A stretch of 64,000 nucleotides of DNA from positions 13,320,143-13,384,142 of the forward strand of contig NC_090744.1 in assembly GCF_036898095.1 (NCBI RefSeq), read 5' to 3'. The notes beneath the pieces were generated by a model. It made no database searches. It had not been told where the DNA came from and saw only the letters and a list, made by a program, of their open reading frames with translations. The translations under genes were made by a program, and so were the position numbers. Source of the stretch: Palaemon carinicauda. Its lineage: Eukaryota > Arthropoda > Malacostraca > Decapoda > Palaemonidae. Positions 38,671-49,020 of this stretch are shown here, piece by piece; positions within the stretch are counted from its first letter, which is position 1; every line of letters begins with the position of its first letter.

Positions 38671-39909
38671 CTAAAGGGTGGTCAGAGACCGCAGGGCGAT
38701 GGTCCTCAAATGAGCGCTGACGCTCGGAAGAGAGCTGACGAGCAGGAGAGCGCTGGCGAGGGGGGCGAACATCAGGAGAGAGCCGACGAGCAGGCGAGCA
38801 GGAGATCGTCGACGAGCAGGAGATCGCTGGCGAGCAGGAGAGCGCTTGTGTGCTGGCCCTGCTCGCGTAAGGGAAGAATCCCTTAGCCCCGAAGGGACCG
38901 TTGCCCGTCGGGTGACGAGTTCTCCAGAAGGCGAAGATCCGGCAGGAGATGGTGAGCGGTCTGCAGAGAGGTTCAAGGAGGGCGGAGCAGTCGGTAGAGG
39001 CTGACGAGGAGAGTCCCCCCCGGGGGACGAAGACCCAAAAAGGCGCCTCTTAGTCCCCCTGTAAGGGGAAGGGAGGCCCTTGTGGCGTAGAGGGCGGTGA
39101 GCCTTACGGCGGAGGCTGCCTCGGGGGAGATCGTCGGGACCATCGGTCCTCCGAAGGGGAGTCTCCGTCAAAACACTTCCCTCAGAAGGAAGCTGGGCAG
39201 CAGTCGAGACCGAAGGACTCACTTCCCCCTTCGAAGGATGCACGGAAGGAGGAGGAGAGCCTAGAGCACCATCACCAGCAACAGCACCTGCGTCGGAAGG
39301 CCCAGCCACGTCGGAGGCCTCTGTCACCACGACGTCGACAATAGACAGAGGGTCTACCTCCGTTACCACCGGCGACTGTTTAACAGCGGCCCCCAACGAG
39401 ACAAGGTCAATAAGAGCGACCCTGGAGGGCAAGCCCTTAAGCCCCAGGGACGACCAAATCTGTAAAAGATCATCACTGGATAAGGCATTATTATCAATAA
39501 CCTCCCCCGGAGGAGGAGGGGGAACCGCCTCGCTATGGGAGGCGACGCCCTCTCCCCCCACCGAAGGTAGGGAAACAGAACAAGGGCCTGCGCTCCCACT
39601 CGGACGACTCTCCTTAGGAGGCGGACGAGGGGGAGCTTCGGAGGAGGTTTGGGCGGCGGAAGAAGAGTCCCGAGAACCTTCCTCCTTCAAGGCTAACCCC
39701 GGAGGAGAACGGTCTCTCTTGGACTTCTTCTTACGCCGACGGCCAAACCTCTCCCACTGGGAGGCAGACCACTCCCTGCACTCACGGCACATGTTATCCT
39801 GGTCGCACCGTCGGCCCCGACATTGAGGGCAGAGGGTGTGAGGATCCGTAATCACGTCCGACATGAAAGTCACACAAGGACGGCCGGCAACTCCAGGGCA
39901 TGTCCGCAT
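38671..39909 (-). CDS. DIRS-D ORF1 (gag-like), N-terminal part
   Basis: Start taken at MRTCPG (ATG ends at 39909) because DIRS-E keeps the same start. Cysteine module: DPHTLCPQCRGRRC and MCRECREW, then RRRKKKSKRD, a probable nuclear-localisation-like basic run. A conserved LLQIWSSLGLKGLPSRVALI segment lies near residue 150. Ends at a TAG (38671-38673); the frame continues beyond it, so this is probably one ORF with a nonsense mutation. Confidence 0.7.
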   Translation of the reverse strand: MRTCPGVAGRPCVTFMSDVITDPHTLCPQCRGRRCDQDNMCRECREWSASQWERFGRRRKKKSKRDRSPPGLALKEEGSRDSSSAAQTSSEAPPRPPPKESRPSGSAGPCSVSLPSVGGEGVASHSEAVPPPPPGEVIDNNALSSDDLLQIWSSLGLKGLPSRVALIDLVSLGAAVKQSPVVTEVDPLSIVDVVVTEASDVAGPSDAGAVAGDGALGSPPPSVHPSKGEVSPSVSTAAQLPSEGSVLTETPLRRTDGPDDLPRGSLRRKAHRPLRHKGLPSPYRGTKRRLFGSSSPGGDSPRQPLPTAPPSLNLSADRSPSPAGSSPSGELVTRRATVPSGLRDSSLTRAGPAHKRSPARQRSPARRRSPARLLVGSLLMFAPLASALLLVSSLPSVSAHLRTIALRSLTTL

Positions 39910-40035
39910 ATTAAATAAAAGAAAATAACTGAAGGTCAACTTCCAACCAATCACGCAAGCTGAAAAGAAAAAGAAGAAAATTAAAGGCTGTCACGAAGGC
40001 GATGAACAGACACGTCTGATCACCGCCGAGCCAAA

Positions 40036-40190
40036 AGTGAAGTGAAGCAAGTCACCGGTGTGTGGAGGGGGGAGGGGTAGCAAGCTACCCTTCCCCACCC
40101 CCCGCTAACTAGCGCGGGGGTAATTAACCCTCGTTAAAAACTATTGGCTCGTCATTTCAGCTGCGCTAAAGTAAAACCCTTTGTAAATAG
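40036..40190. repeat. DIRS-D right inverted terminal repeat
   Basis: Complement of 32214-32370. Confidence 0.9.
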
Positions 40191-40234
40191 CGTGGTTTGT
40201 ATTTCGGTTACGGAACAAATAAATTTTTGAATAT

Positions 40235-40378
40235 ACTTACCCGCTGGTTATATAAAAGAGCTGAAGTTCCTGACGCCAGGGCAGAAATTCAAATCTCGCG
40301 CTATCGAAGATACGCCAGGTGTACCAACCGCACCCTAGCGGTAGAACAGGTGGAACTACACACCAACTCCAGTTCTTC
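40235..40378. repeat. DIRS-C left inverted terminal repeat
   Basis: Complement of 46770-46914 with a few differences (for example GCACCC against GCGCCC). Confidence 0.88.
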
Positions 40379-40432
40379 CATGCCTCATAGCCATACCATA
40401 GGTAGTCTCTAGAGGGGAGGAGGGTGGGTGTT

Positions 40433-40533
40433 AAATTTATATAACCAGCGGGTAAGTATATTCAAAAATTTATCTTATTATGAAAATATCATTTTTAAAT
40501 ATAGAACTTACCCGCTGGTTATATAAAAGAGCT
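40433..40533. repeat. DIRS-C internal complementary region
   Basis: Left half is the complement of the left end, extended by CTTATTATGAAAATATCA that the genomic left end lacks. Right half is the complement of the right end at 46880-46926. Confidence 0.88.
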
Positions 40534-40918
40534 GATTGACACCCCTTGGTGGTGGGTCAGAAACAGCTACATATAGAAAATTCACTTAAGGGTTACATAC
40601 AATAAACTTAAGCAGTTCTCACCTGATAAGGAAGCTGACAGCAATGATACTCTGCCTCATTTCGTACGCTATCCTTAAGAGATCCAGTAATCCACTCGGG
40701 CTGAAAATCTCTAGGAGCTGTCAAACGGTACAGCCACCTATAACATGACAGAACCTCAACCAATACCCTTGTTCCGGGTGCACTCAAGGAACAAATTGAC
40801 CACCTAACCAAATCAAAGATTGCGGAAGACTGACGCCCAATCTCCACAAACAACCATAACAAACGAGTTCCAAGAGATAGAAAAGGGGTATTAGGAAAAA
40901 AGGGAACGTAGTGGTAGA

Positions 40919-42070
40919 TCATTCACCTACTATCGCTTTAGCCGCTATAAAAGGACCCAACGTAAAAAAGTCCTCATAGCGAGTCTGAACATTCTTCAAA
41001 TAATGGGATGCAAAAACAGACTTACTTCTCCAAAATGTTGTACCCATCAGACTTTGCAGAGAACGGTTCTGTTTAAAGGCCACTGAAGTCGCTACCGCTC
41101 TGACTTCATGTGTCTTGACTTTGAGGAGCCTCTGATCCGACTCATCACACTGAGCATGAGCTTCTCGAATCAACAATCTAATGAAAAAAGACAAGGCATT
41201 CTTAGACATCGGCATCGAGGGTTTCCGGACTGCACACCACAGAGCGTCTGAGTTACCTCTCAGATTCTTAGTCCTGTCCACATAAAGCCGTAGCGCTCTA
41301 ACTGGACAGAGAACCCTTTCCAATTCACCGCCAGCCAAATCAGAAAGGTTAGGAATCTCGAAGGATTTGGGCCATGGCCGAGAAGGGTTTTCGTTCTTGG
41401 CCAGGAACCCCAGTTGCAAAGAACAAATGGCTTTCCCATTCCGAAAACCAATGTTCCTGCTTAAAGCGTGAACTTCACTAACTCTTTTCGCAGTGGCGAG
41501 GGTAACTAGAAAAAGGGTTTTCAAGGTTAAGTCCTTAAATGAAGCCGAGTGTAAAGGCTCAAATCTGTCACTCATGAGAAATTTAAGGACAACATCCAAA
41601 TTCCAGGCGATGGGAGCTGTTTGAATCTTCTTGGTCGTATCAAAAGACCTAAGTAAATCTCGTAGATCTTTATTATTAGAAAGGTCTAGGTTCCTGTGTC
41701 GAAAAACCGTCGCCAACATACTCCTGTAACCTTTAATAGTCGATGACGAGAAGTTATGCTTAACTTTAAGGTCCAAGAAAAAATCTGCTATTTGGGAAAG
41801 CGAGGTACTGGAAGAGGAAATCGCGTTAGTTCTACACCATTCCCTGAACAACTCCCACTTGGACTGATACACCTTGATGGTTGAAGACCTTCTTGCCCTT
41901 GCAATTGCCTTGGCTGCCTTCTTCGAAAATCCTCTAGCTCTAGCGAGTTTTTCGATAGTCTGAAGGCAGTCAGACGTAGAGCTCGGAGGTTTTGATGATT
42001 TCGGGCCAAGTGAGGTTGTCTGAGAAGATCGGGTCTCATGGGAAGGCTTCTCGGAACATCCACCATCCAT
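40919..42070 (-). CDS. DIRS-C tyrosine recombinase
   Basis: Open frame with ATG at 42068-42070 in the right phase. Arm region IEKLARARGFSKKAAKAIAR, catalytic Arg in ATAKRVSEVHAL, HxxR as HEVRAVA (near 41097-41114), FWRSK, and the nucleophile in FASHYLKNV (40994-41011). The frame stays open upstream to 42877. The gene itself appears intact although the rest of the element is damaged. Confidence 0.85.
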   Translation of the reverse strand: MDGGCSEKPSHETRSSQTTSLGPKSSKPPSSTSDCLQTIEKLARARGFSKKAAKAIARARRSSTIKVYQSKWELFREWCRTNAISSSSTSLSQIADFFLDLKVKHNFSSSTIKGYRSMLATVFRHRNLDLSNNKDLRDLLRSFDTTKKIQTAPIAWNLDVVLKFLMSDRFEPLHSASFKDLTLKTLFLVTLATAKRVSEVHALSRNIGFRNGKAICSLQLGFLAKNENPSRPWPKSFEIPNLSDLAGGELERVLCPVRALRLYVDRTKNLRGNSDALWCAVRKPSMPMSKNALSFFIRLLIREAHAQCDESDQRLLKVKTHEVRAVATSVAFKQNRSLQSLMGTTFWRSKSVFASHYLKNVQTRYEDFFTLGPFIAAKAIVGE

Positions 42071-43766
42071 TCCAGTACCTCTGGAAACCAGCTCCTTGAC
42101 GGCCAGAACGGAGCTATCAGTGTCATTCTGGTCTCCTCGTGTGAAATGAACTTCTGAATCACTTTGTAAAGGATCTTGAACGGAGGGAAAGCATAAACCT
42201 CCATGTGTGACCAGTTCATCAGAAAAGCGTCTATGTGCAAAGCTTCGGGGTCTGGAACCGGAGAGCAGTAACACTCTAGCCGTTTGGTCTTCGTGGTGGC
42301 AAAGAGATCCACGAGAGGTCGACCCCATAACCGCCACAGACTCTTGCAGATGTCCGGGTGCAGAATCCATTCTGTAGAGAGAACCTGACCTTTCCTGCTG
42401 AGTCTGTCTGCGCTCACATTGTTGACCCCCTGGATGAACCGCGTCAAAAGAGTCACCTTCCTTTCCTCCGCCCAGATGAGGAGCAGTCTTGCAATCTCGT
42501 ACAGAGGCCAAGAGTGGGTCCCGCCTTGTTTCACAATATAGGCCAGAGCTGTCGTGCTGTCCGCATTGACTTGGACCACCTTGCCCCTGATCTGCTTTTC
42601 GAAGCCGATGAGAGCCAGATGAATAGCTAAAAGCTCCTTTTGATTGATGTGGAGAGAGGTTTGCTCCACCGTCCAAGTCCCCGAAAGCTCCTGCTTCTCT
42701 AGAGTGGCTCCCCACCCCGAATTGGAGGCGTCGGAACACAACACGAGGTCTGGGTTCCTCTGAAGTAAAGACAAGCCTTCTTTCAGTCTGGGCTCGTTGT
42801 CCCACCATTGAAGATGAGACTTGATGGAAGCCGAGATGGGAATGCAATCCCTGTCGAGGCTGTCCCCTTTCTTCCAATGGCGGTTGAGAGATGAAACTGA
42901 AGAGGACGCAAGTACAACCTCCCCAGGGTCACGAACTTCTCTAACGACGAGAGAGTCCCCAGAAGGCTCATCCAATCTCTGACGGAGCAAAGATCTCTCT
43001 TCAGGAACGTTTGGACTTTTAGGAGGGCTGCTTGGATTCTCACCGACGACGGAAAAGCCCGAAAACTCCGACTGTGAATCTCCATCCCCAAATAAAGAAT
43101 CTCCTGGGATGGAATCAGTTGTGATTTTTCCGAGCTCACCAGGAGACCCAGTTCTCTGGAGAGATCCAAAGTCATCTTGAGGTTCTTCAAACAACAATCG
43201 GCTGAGGAGGCTCTTATCAGCCAATCGTCCAGATACAGAGAGGCCCTGATTCCCCTCGAATGCAGCATGCTTGCCACGTTCAGCATGATCTTGGTGAACA
43301 ATAGAGGAGCCGTGCAGAGTCCGAAACAAAGAGCCCTGAACTGGAAGACCTTGTTTCCGTCCATGAACCTCAGATAACGTCTGCAGCTGGGATGAATCGG
43401 AAGGTGGAAATAGGCATCCTGAAGATCTAAAGAGACCATCCAATCGTCCTTCCTCACAGCTGCCAGAACTGTTTTCTGAGTCTCCATAATGAACGTCGAG
43501 TTCTGGACGTAACCATTTAGCACACTTACGTCCAGAACCGGTCTCCACCCCCCGGAACTCTTGGGTACTAGAAAAAGGCGGTTGTAAAACCCCGGAGACG
43601 TAACATCCTGCACTTCCTCTATTGCTTGCTTCTCTAATAAAAGAGACGTCTGCAGAAGCATGGCTCGCTTCTTGGGACCCTCTCTGTATTTGGGCGAAAG
43701 ATCCACTGGATCTGTGACTAAAGGAGGATTGGTCAGGAAGGGGATCTTGTAGCCTTCCTTTAACAC
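41788..43766 (-). pseudogene. DIRS-C reverse transcriptase-RNase H, one frameshift
   Basis: RT frame 43766 to about 42880: GWRPVLDVSVLNGYV, VSLDLQDAYFHLPIHP, ASLYLDDWLIRASS (near 43221-43240). The frame shifts near 42875. RNase H continues in the other frame: LCSDASNSGWGATL, INQKELLAIHLAL, NADSTTALAYIVKQGGT, VSADRLSRK. The methylase-like VDLFATT...YAFPPF...LIAPFW region ends at 41788. A single indel separates two otherwise good halves. Confidence 0.87.
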
Positions 43767-43857
43767 CTGGACGGACCAGGGGTCCGCTCCATTCCTCTCC
43801 TAAGCCTCCCAAAAGTGAGTCAACCTGGCACCCACTGCTGTCTGAAGGGAAGGGCAC

Positions 43858-46554
43858 TCAGACTTTACCTCGGCCGGACTTGCCCCCTCTGCCTCTAGGC
43901 TTCCTTCCTTCTGGTTTAAAAGAGCCTCTTCCAGAGGGCTTCCCACGAAAGGACTGAGGTCGAAACCCAGAAGAAGATTCCTTAGGTTTACGAGAGGAGA
44001 ATGACGGAGGCAAAACTTTCCTATTCAAATGAGTAACTAAGTCATGTGTGGCCTTCTGCGTGAGAGCAGTAGCCACCTCGCCTACCAATTCCTGCGGAAA
44101 TAAGGAATTAGACAAAGGTGCGAAAAGAAGGCCCGTTTTCTGGTAGGGAGACACTCCTGCAGAGAGAAAAGAGCACATCGTGACCCTTTTCTTGAGAATT
44201 CCAGCTGTAAACAAGGCAGCAAGTTCGTTGGAGCCATCCCTCACACCTTTGTCCAAGCAGGACATCAAATGAACCAAACCACTAGTGTCCATTTCTGTCA
44301 TATCAGAGACCCTCTTACTCAAAGCCCCCAAAGTCCAGTCCAAGAAATTAAAAACTTCGAAGGCCCTGAACAGACCTTTAAGCAAATGGTCGAACTCTGG
44401 AATGGACTACCAAATCTTCGTCTTCCTTAAGGCAAGACGACGAGAAGCATCTACCAAACTTGAAAAATCCCCTTGGGCAGACGAAGGAAAACTCAAGCCC
44501 AATACTTCACCAGTCTCGTACCACACACTAGATTAAGAGGCTAATCTAGCGGGAGGAAAGGCAAAGGCCGTCTTGCCAAAAGATTTCTTGGAGTCCAACC
44601 AAGAACCCATTAATTTCAAGGCCCGCTTAGAGGATCGAGAAAGAACCATCTTGGTATAAACTGGAACCTTGGTAGCTTTACCTAAGATGAATTCAGAAGG
44701 CGGAGAACGAGGGGCCACAGGGGTAAATGAATCCGGGAAAATTCCAGTCAGAATAAGCATAAACTTGCGAAGGTCCACCGCATGCTGATAATGCTTCTCC
44801 TCCTCATTCTCAGAGACTTCCTCAATAGGATCATCCTCATCCGACTTTTCCTCTGGTTCGTCTTCTGGCGGTGCAGCAACAGCCGCAGCCTGAACCGAAG
44901 GAACAACGTCTGGATGGGACTGCCTGTCAAGGCCAACATCTGTGTCAATCTGATGGGGAGAAGTAGAAGTAGATTGATGCGAAACACGGACGTGTAGACG
45001 ATCATCCTCAACCAACAACTGCCTAGACCGCTTCGAATCCGACTGCTGTTGAACAGAAGAACCCTTGAAATCAGAAGGTAACTGTCGAAGATCGCCGAGA
45101 GGTCGCGTAAAGTCTGAGGACTGTTGACGCGAACGATCAAAGTAGTCAGGATGTCGACGCTGCGAATCAATGTTTTGACGCGAAGCGTCCAAAAGTTGTT
45201 GACGCGGATGATCCACTACTTCAAATCGTTGACGCGTCTCGTCCACTCGTCGACGCCGATGTTCTTCCCCGCGACCAGAATACGAAAACTGGTCAACCAA
45301 AACTCTTTGACGCGACTCATCAAAATCAACCTGGCGTTGAACACTATGACTGGGAGACCGCCTAAGTGATAACTCGTCAAGACCAGAAACTATCGAACGT
45401 CTGTGCGATAACTGGTCTGACATCGAACGCCCAGACATAACGCCAACACCTGGTTGATAAGAATCCATCAACGACGAGAGTTGTTCCTTCATAGACATAA
45501 GCGCAGACCATTTCGGATCAACAGAACTCCTAGAGGGAAGATTCGCACCAACGTCACCACGCATTTCGGGGGAAGAAAGCCAATCCGATGGAAGAGGGGG
45601 TGCATGAATAGTAACAAGGTCCGAATCGGAAGGAATCATATCCACACGAACACGGTGATCTGAACGTTTGGCCGGAGTGCAAGCGCTGGGAGAACGGAAA
45701 CGTTCCGGTGAACCCCACGAACTACATCCTGGACGCACAGGCGATTCCCGACGCTGTGAAACATCATGCGTCCGTTTAAGCGGTCTTGACGCTCGACGCC
45801 AGATCTCACTCCCCGACCCTTCATCGGAAGACGGGGATAACGCATGAACCTCACCTTTCCTACGATGAGGGTGAACGACCTGAGCTACGGCAACAGGAAC
45901 GTTCGAGGGGACGTCTGCACGATTGATGACGCTTCTCGTTCCCTTAAGCCGTTCGACATTACTTCTCCCATGGGTTCGAGAGCTCGAAAGAGGTCTTAGG
46001 CTAGGTGAACGACAAGATCGTGCCGACGCACCCTCCGCAACACTAAACACATTATCAACACTTGTCACAATACCGAGAGAGTCACGATTCTTCGGTACCA
46101 CATCAGACACTGAAACACTTTCCATAGTTCCGATAGGCTCACGGTTTTTCAATACCTTTAACTCGGAAAAGATAGTATTTCTATCGGCTGCTAAAGACTC
46201 AACTTTCTCACCAAAAGACAAAATAGCAGTAAACATGTCTTTCATAGTAGGTTCCTGATCTACCACCACAGGGGAAGGAACAGGATTAGGAACAGGTAAA
46301 TTAGGTAAGGCTCTATCCACAGATCGGGAAGAACTACGCCTAACTCTATCTCTCTCTAGTCTCCTAACATAACGATCGAAAGTAACAAAATCATCATCAG
46401 TTAAGGAAAGACACTCATTACACCTATCATCTAATGAACAAAAATTACCCCTACATTTTACACAAATAGAATGAGGATCAATAGATCCTTTAGGAAGTCG
46501 TGTACGACAACCCTCACTAACACACCTACGCTGAGCAGGGGAGGAGTCGGCCAT
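43858..46554 (-). pseudogene. DIRS-C gag-like ORF1 with two in-frame stops
   Basis: Start taken at ATG 46552-46554 (MADSSPAQRRC), as in DIRS-F. Cysteine module SEGCRTRLPKGSIDPHSICV, KCRGNFCSLDDRCNECLSL. A long polar middle follows. The conserved C-terminal region (FRAFEVFNFLDWTLGALSKR) and a basic RGRGGKSGRGKV tail end it. TAA at 44533-44535 and TAG near 44403 lie in the same frame; DIRS-F has sense codons there. About 898 codons if undamaged. Confidence 0.85.
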
Positions 46555-46769
46555 TTTTAAAGCTAACGTGAGAGACCGACAAGCAGAAAGTAAGGGAAAA
46601 AGCAATAAAGAAAATCTCAAACAAAAAGATTTCAAGATAAGAACCAAGGGAAATTAATCAACGATAGCTTAAACTCAAAAAAGAAACGTTGTACATCACC
46701 AAACAACTTCCCAAGAGAGTAAAACACGAGAGCGAACTTCTATATGTCAGTCAGCTATGACGGCAGAGA

Positions 46770-46914
46770 GAAGAACTGGAGTTGGTGTGTAGTTCCACCT
46801 GTTCTACCGCTAGGGCGCGGTTGGTACACCTGGCGTATCTTCGATAGCGCGAGATTTGAATTTCTGCCCTGGCGTCAGGGACTTCAGCTCTTTTATATAA
46901 CCAGCGGGTAAGTT
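46770..46914. repeat. DIRS-C right inverted terminal repeat
   Basis: Complement of 40235-40378. Confidence 0.88.
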
Positions 46915-46926
46915 CTATATTTAAAA

Positions 46927-47167
46927 TAAAATATCTTAAAAACATTAAAACAGATATTTCATACATAAACTATAAAAAGACTCATGTCAGCCTGTTCAAC
47001 ATAAAAAAAATTTCTACAAGTTTGAACTTTTGAAGTTCAAACTTAGGTGCTTCGAACATTCCAAATGACGATAGCTGGCGAAATGAGTTGTGGTAGTCAC
47101 CACACAGACTGCTCCAAATACACAAAATCCAACGTAAACAGCATCTAATATCAGAAAAAGAGGAAAA
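46927..47167. other. Short spacer between DIRS-C and DIRS-F; no gene
   Basis: AT-rich. ATACACAAAATCCAACGT and AGAAAAAGAGGAAAA near 47120-47167 resemble the degenerate tandem units that resume after DIRS-F at 53934. Confidence 0.4.
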
Positions 47168-47202
47168 TGTTATTTTTATTAGTAAAATAAATTTTTGAAT
47201 AT

Positions 47203-47362
47203 ACTTACCCGATAATCATGTAGCTGTCAACTCCGTTGCCCGACAGAATTCTACGGGAGGGATACGCCAGCTATCACTATACTAGAAGGGGGTGTACTCA
47301 CCAGCGCCACCTGTGGCCAGGTACTACAGTACTTCTTGTTGACACCTCCTCAATTTTTCCTC
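47203..47362. repeat. DIRS-F left inverted terminal repeat
   Basis: Exact complement, by eye, of 53761-53920 (from ACTTACCCGATAATC to AATTTTTCCTC). Confidence 0.94.
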
Positions 47363-47406
47363 GGTCCACTGGTTCTCTATGGGGAGGAAGGGAGGGTCAA
47401 TTAAAT

Positions 47407-47497
47407 CATGATTATCGGGTAAGTATATTCAAAAATTTATTTTACTAATAAAAATAACATTTTTCAGTATTAAACTTACCCGATAATCATGTAGCTG
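47407..47497. repeat. DIRS-F internal complementary region
   Basis: Left half complements 47168-47212, ending AAAAATAACA. Right half (TTTTTCAGTATTAAACTTAC) complements the right end. The junction is at about 47459. Confidence 0.92.
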
Positions 47498-47895
47498 ATT
47501 CACACCCAGGGGGGTGGGTGAAAACCAGTGTACAAGATTAAAGGATAGCTAAGTATCCCGTATTTCATATAATCAGTTATCTCAAAATAACAATGAAATA
47601 ATAAGTACCTGGTAAGGAAGTCGACTTGAACCGTTACTCTGCCTTTTTTAAGTTCGTCTTCCTTACTGAGCGCAGCGTTCCTCTTAGGAGGCTGAATCAA
47701 CTCTAAGGTGCTAAAGTATATAGGGCTGCAACCCCTACTAAAGGACCTCTACACAACCTCTAACCCAGGCGCTTCTCAAGAATGAATTGACCACCCGCCA
47801 AATCAAAAGGATGCGGAAGGCTTCTTAGCCTACCGTAACAACCATAAAAACAACAATAAAAGCATTCAAGAGAAAGGTTAAAAAAGGTTATGGGA

Positions 47896-49020
47896 TTAAG
47901 GGAATGTAGTGGCTGAGCCCTCACCTACTACTGCACTCGCTGCTACGAATGGTCCCAGGGTGTAGCAGTTCTCGTAAAGAGACTGGACATCTTTAAGATA
48001 AAATGATGCAAACACTGACTTGCTCCTCCAATAGGTTGCATCCATTATGCTCTGCAGAGAACGGTTTTTATTAAAGGCCATCGAAGTAGCTACGGCTCTC
48101 ACTTCGTGGGTCCTTACCTTCAGCAAAGCAAGGTCTTCCTCCTTCAAGTGAGAATGGGCTTCTCTAATCAGAAGCCTTATATAATACGAAACCCCGTTTT
48201 TGGACATGGGCCTCGAAGGTTTCTTGATTGCACACCATAAGGCTTCTGACTGTCCTCGAATAGGTTTTGACCTATTAAGATAATATTTCAGAGCTCTGAC
48301 AGGGCAAAGAACTCTTTCTAGCTCGTTACCTACCATGTTGGAGAGGCTAGGAATTTCAAACGATCTAGGCCAAGGACGTGAAGGAAGTTCATTCTTAGCT
48401 AAGAATCCGAGCTGTAAAGAACATGTTGCAGATTCGGATGTGAACCCAATGTTCTTGCTGAAGGCATGAACCTCACTGACTCTTTTAGCTGTTGCAAGGC
48501 AGACGAGAAAAAGAGTCTTGAGGGTAAGGTCCTTGAAGGAAGCTGACTGGAGAGGTTCGAACCTGGGTGACATAAGGAACCTTAAGACTACGTCTAGATT
48601 CCAGCCTGGAGTGGGTAGACGACGTTCTTTAGAAGTCTCAAAAGACTTAAGGATGTCTTGAAGGTCCTTGTTGGAAGAAAGGTCCAAACCTCTGTGGCGG
48701 AGAACTGAAGCCAACATACTCCTGTACCCTTTAATCGTAGGAGCTGAAAGGGATCTCTCATTCCTTAGATGTAATAGGAAGTCAGCTATTTGGGTTACAG
48801 AGGTATTGGTAGAGGAAACTGCATTGGCTCTACACCAGCTCCGGAAGACTTCCCACTTGGATTGGTAGACTCTACGAGTGGATACCCTCCTTGCTCTGGC
48901 AATCGCACTGGCTGCCTCCTTCGAAAAGCCTCTAGCTCTAGCGAATCTTTCGACAGTCTGAAGGCAGTCAGCCGAAGAGCGTGGAGGTTTGGGTGCAACC
49001 TGTCTACGTGAGGTTGACAT
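47896..49020 (-). CDS. DIRS-F tyrosine recombinase
   Basis: 374 codons from ATG 49018-49020 (MSTSRRQVAPK), just before the conserved arm VERFARARGFSKEAASAIAR. Catalytic Arg in ATAKRVSEVHAF, HxxR as HEVRAVA near 48100-48112, Trp in YWRSK, nucleophile in FASFYLKDV near 47993-48010. The same frame is open back to 50763 (955 codons). It overlaps the RT-RNase H frame by about 225 nt. All signature residues are present, so it could be active. Confidence 0.9.
   Translation of the reverse strand: MSTSRRQVAPKPPRSSADCLQTVERFARARGFSKEAASAIARARRVSTRRVYQSKWEVFRSWCRANAVSSTNTSVTQIADFLLHLRNERSLSAPTIKGYRSMLASVLRHRGLDLSSNKDLQDILKSFETSKERRLPTPGWNLDVVLRFLMSPRFEPLQSASFKDLTLKTLFLVCLATAKRVSEVHAFSKNIGFTSESATCSLQLGFLAKNELPSRPWPRSFEIPSLSNMVGNELERVLCPVRALKYYLNRSKPIRGQSEALWCAIKKPSRPMSKNGVSYYIRLLIREAHSHLKEEDLALLKVRTHEVRAVATSMAFNKNRSLQSIMDATYWRSKSVFASFYLKDVQSLYENCYTLGPFVAASAVVGEGSATTFP

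Larger units (their letters stand above)
32166..40218 (-). mobile_element. DIRS-D: near-complete DIRS retrotransposon
   Basis: About 8.05 kb. Left end TGACAAATTCGAAGATAATT, right end CGGTTACGGAACAAA. Inverted repeats are at 32214-32370 and 40036-40190, with an ICR at 32420-32517. RT-RNase H and YR are open; ORF1 has one nonsense codon and a frame change. 32518-32992 is 3' non-coding sequence; 39910-40035 is leader. Same family as DIRS-E, G and H. Confidence 0.92.
40219..46926 (-). mobile_element. DIRS-C: near-complete DIRS retrotransposon, inactivated
   Basis: About 6.7 kb. Inverted repeats are at 40235-40378 and 46770-46914. The ICR at about 40433-40533 contains CCAGCGGGTAAGTATATTC joined to TTTAAATATAGAACTTACCC. 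According to the ICR, the left terminus should extend ~18 bp further out, but DIRS-D begins there instead. YR is open, RT-RNase H has one frameshift and gag two stops. Same family as A and F. Confidence 0.9.
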
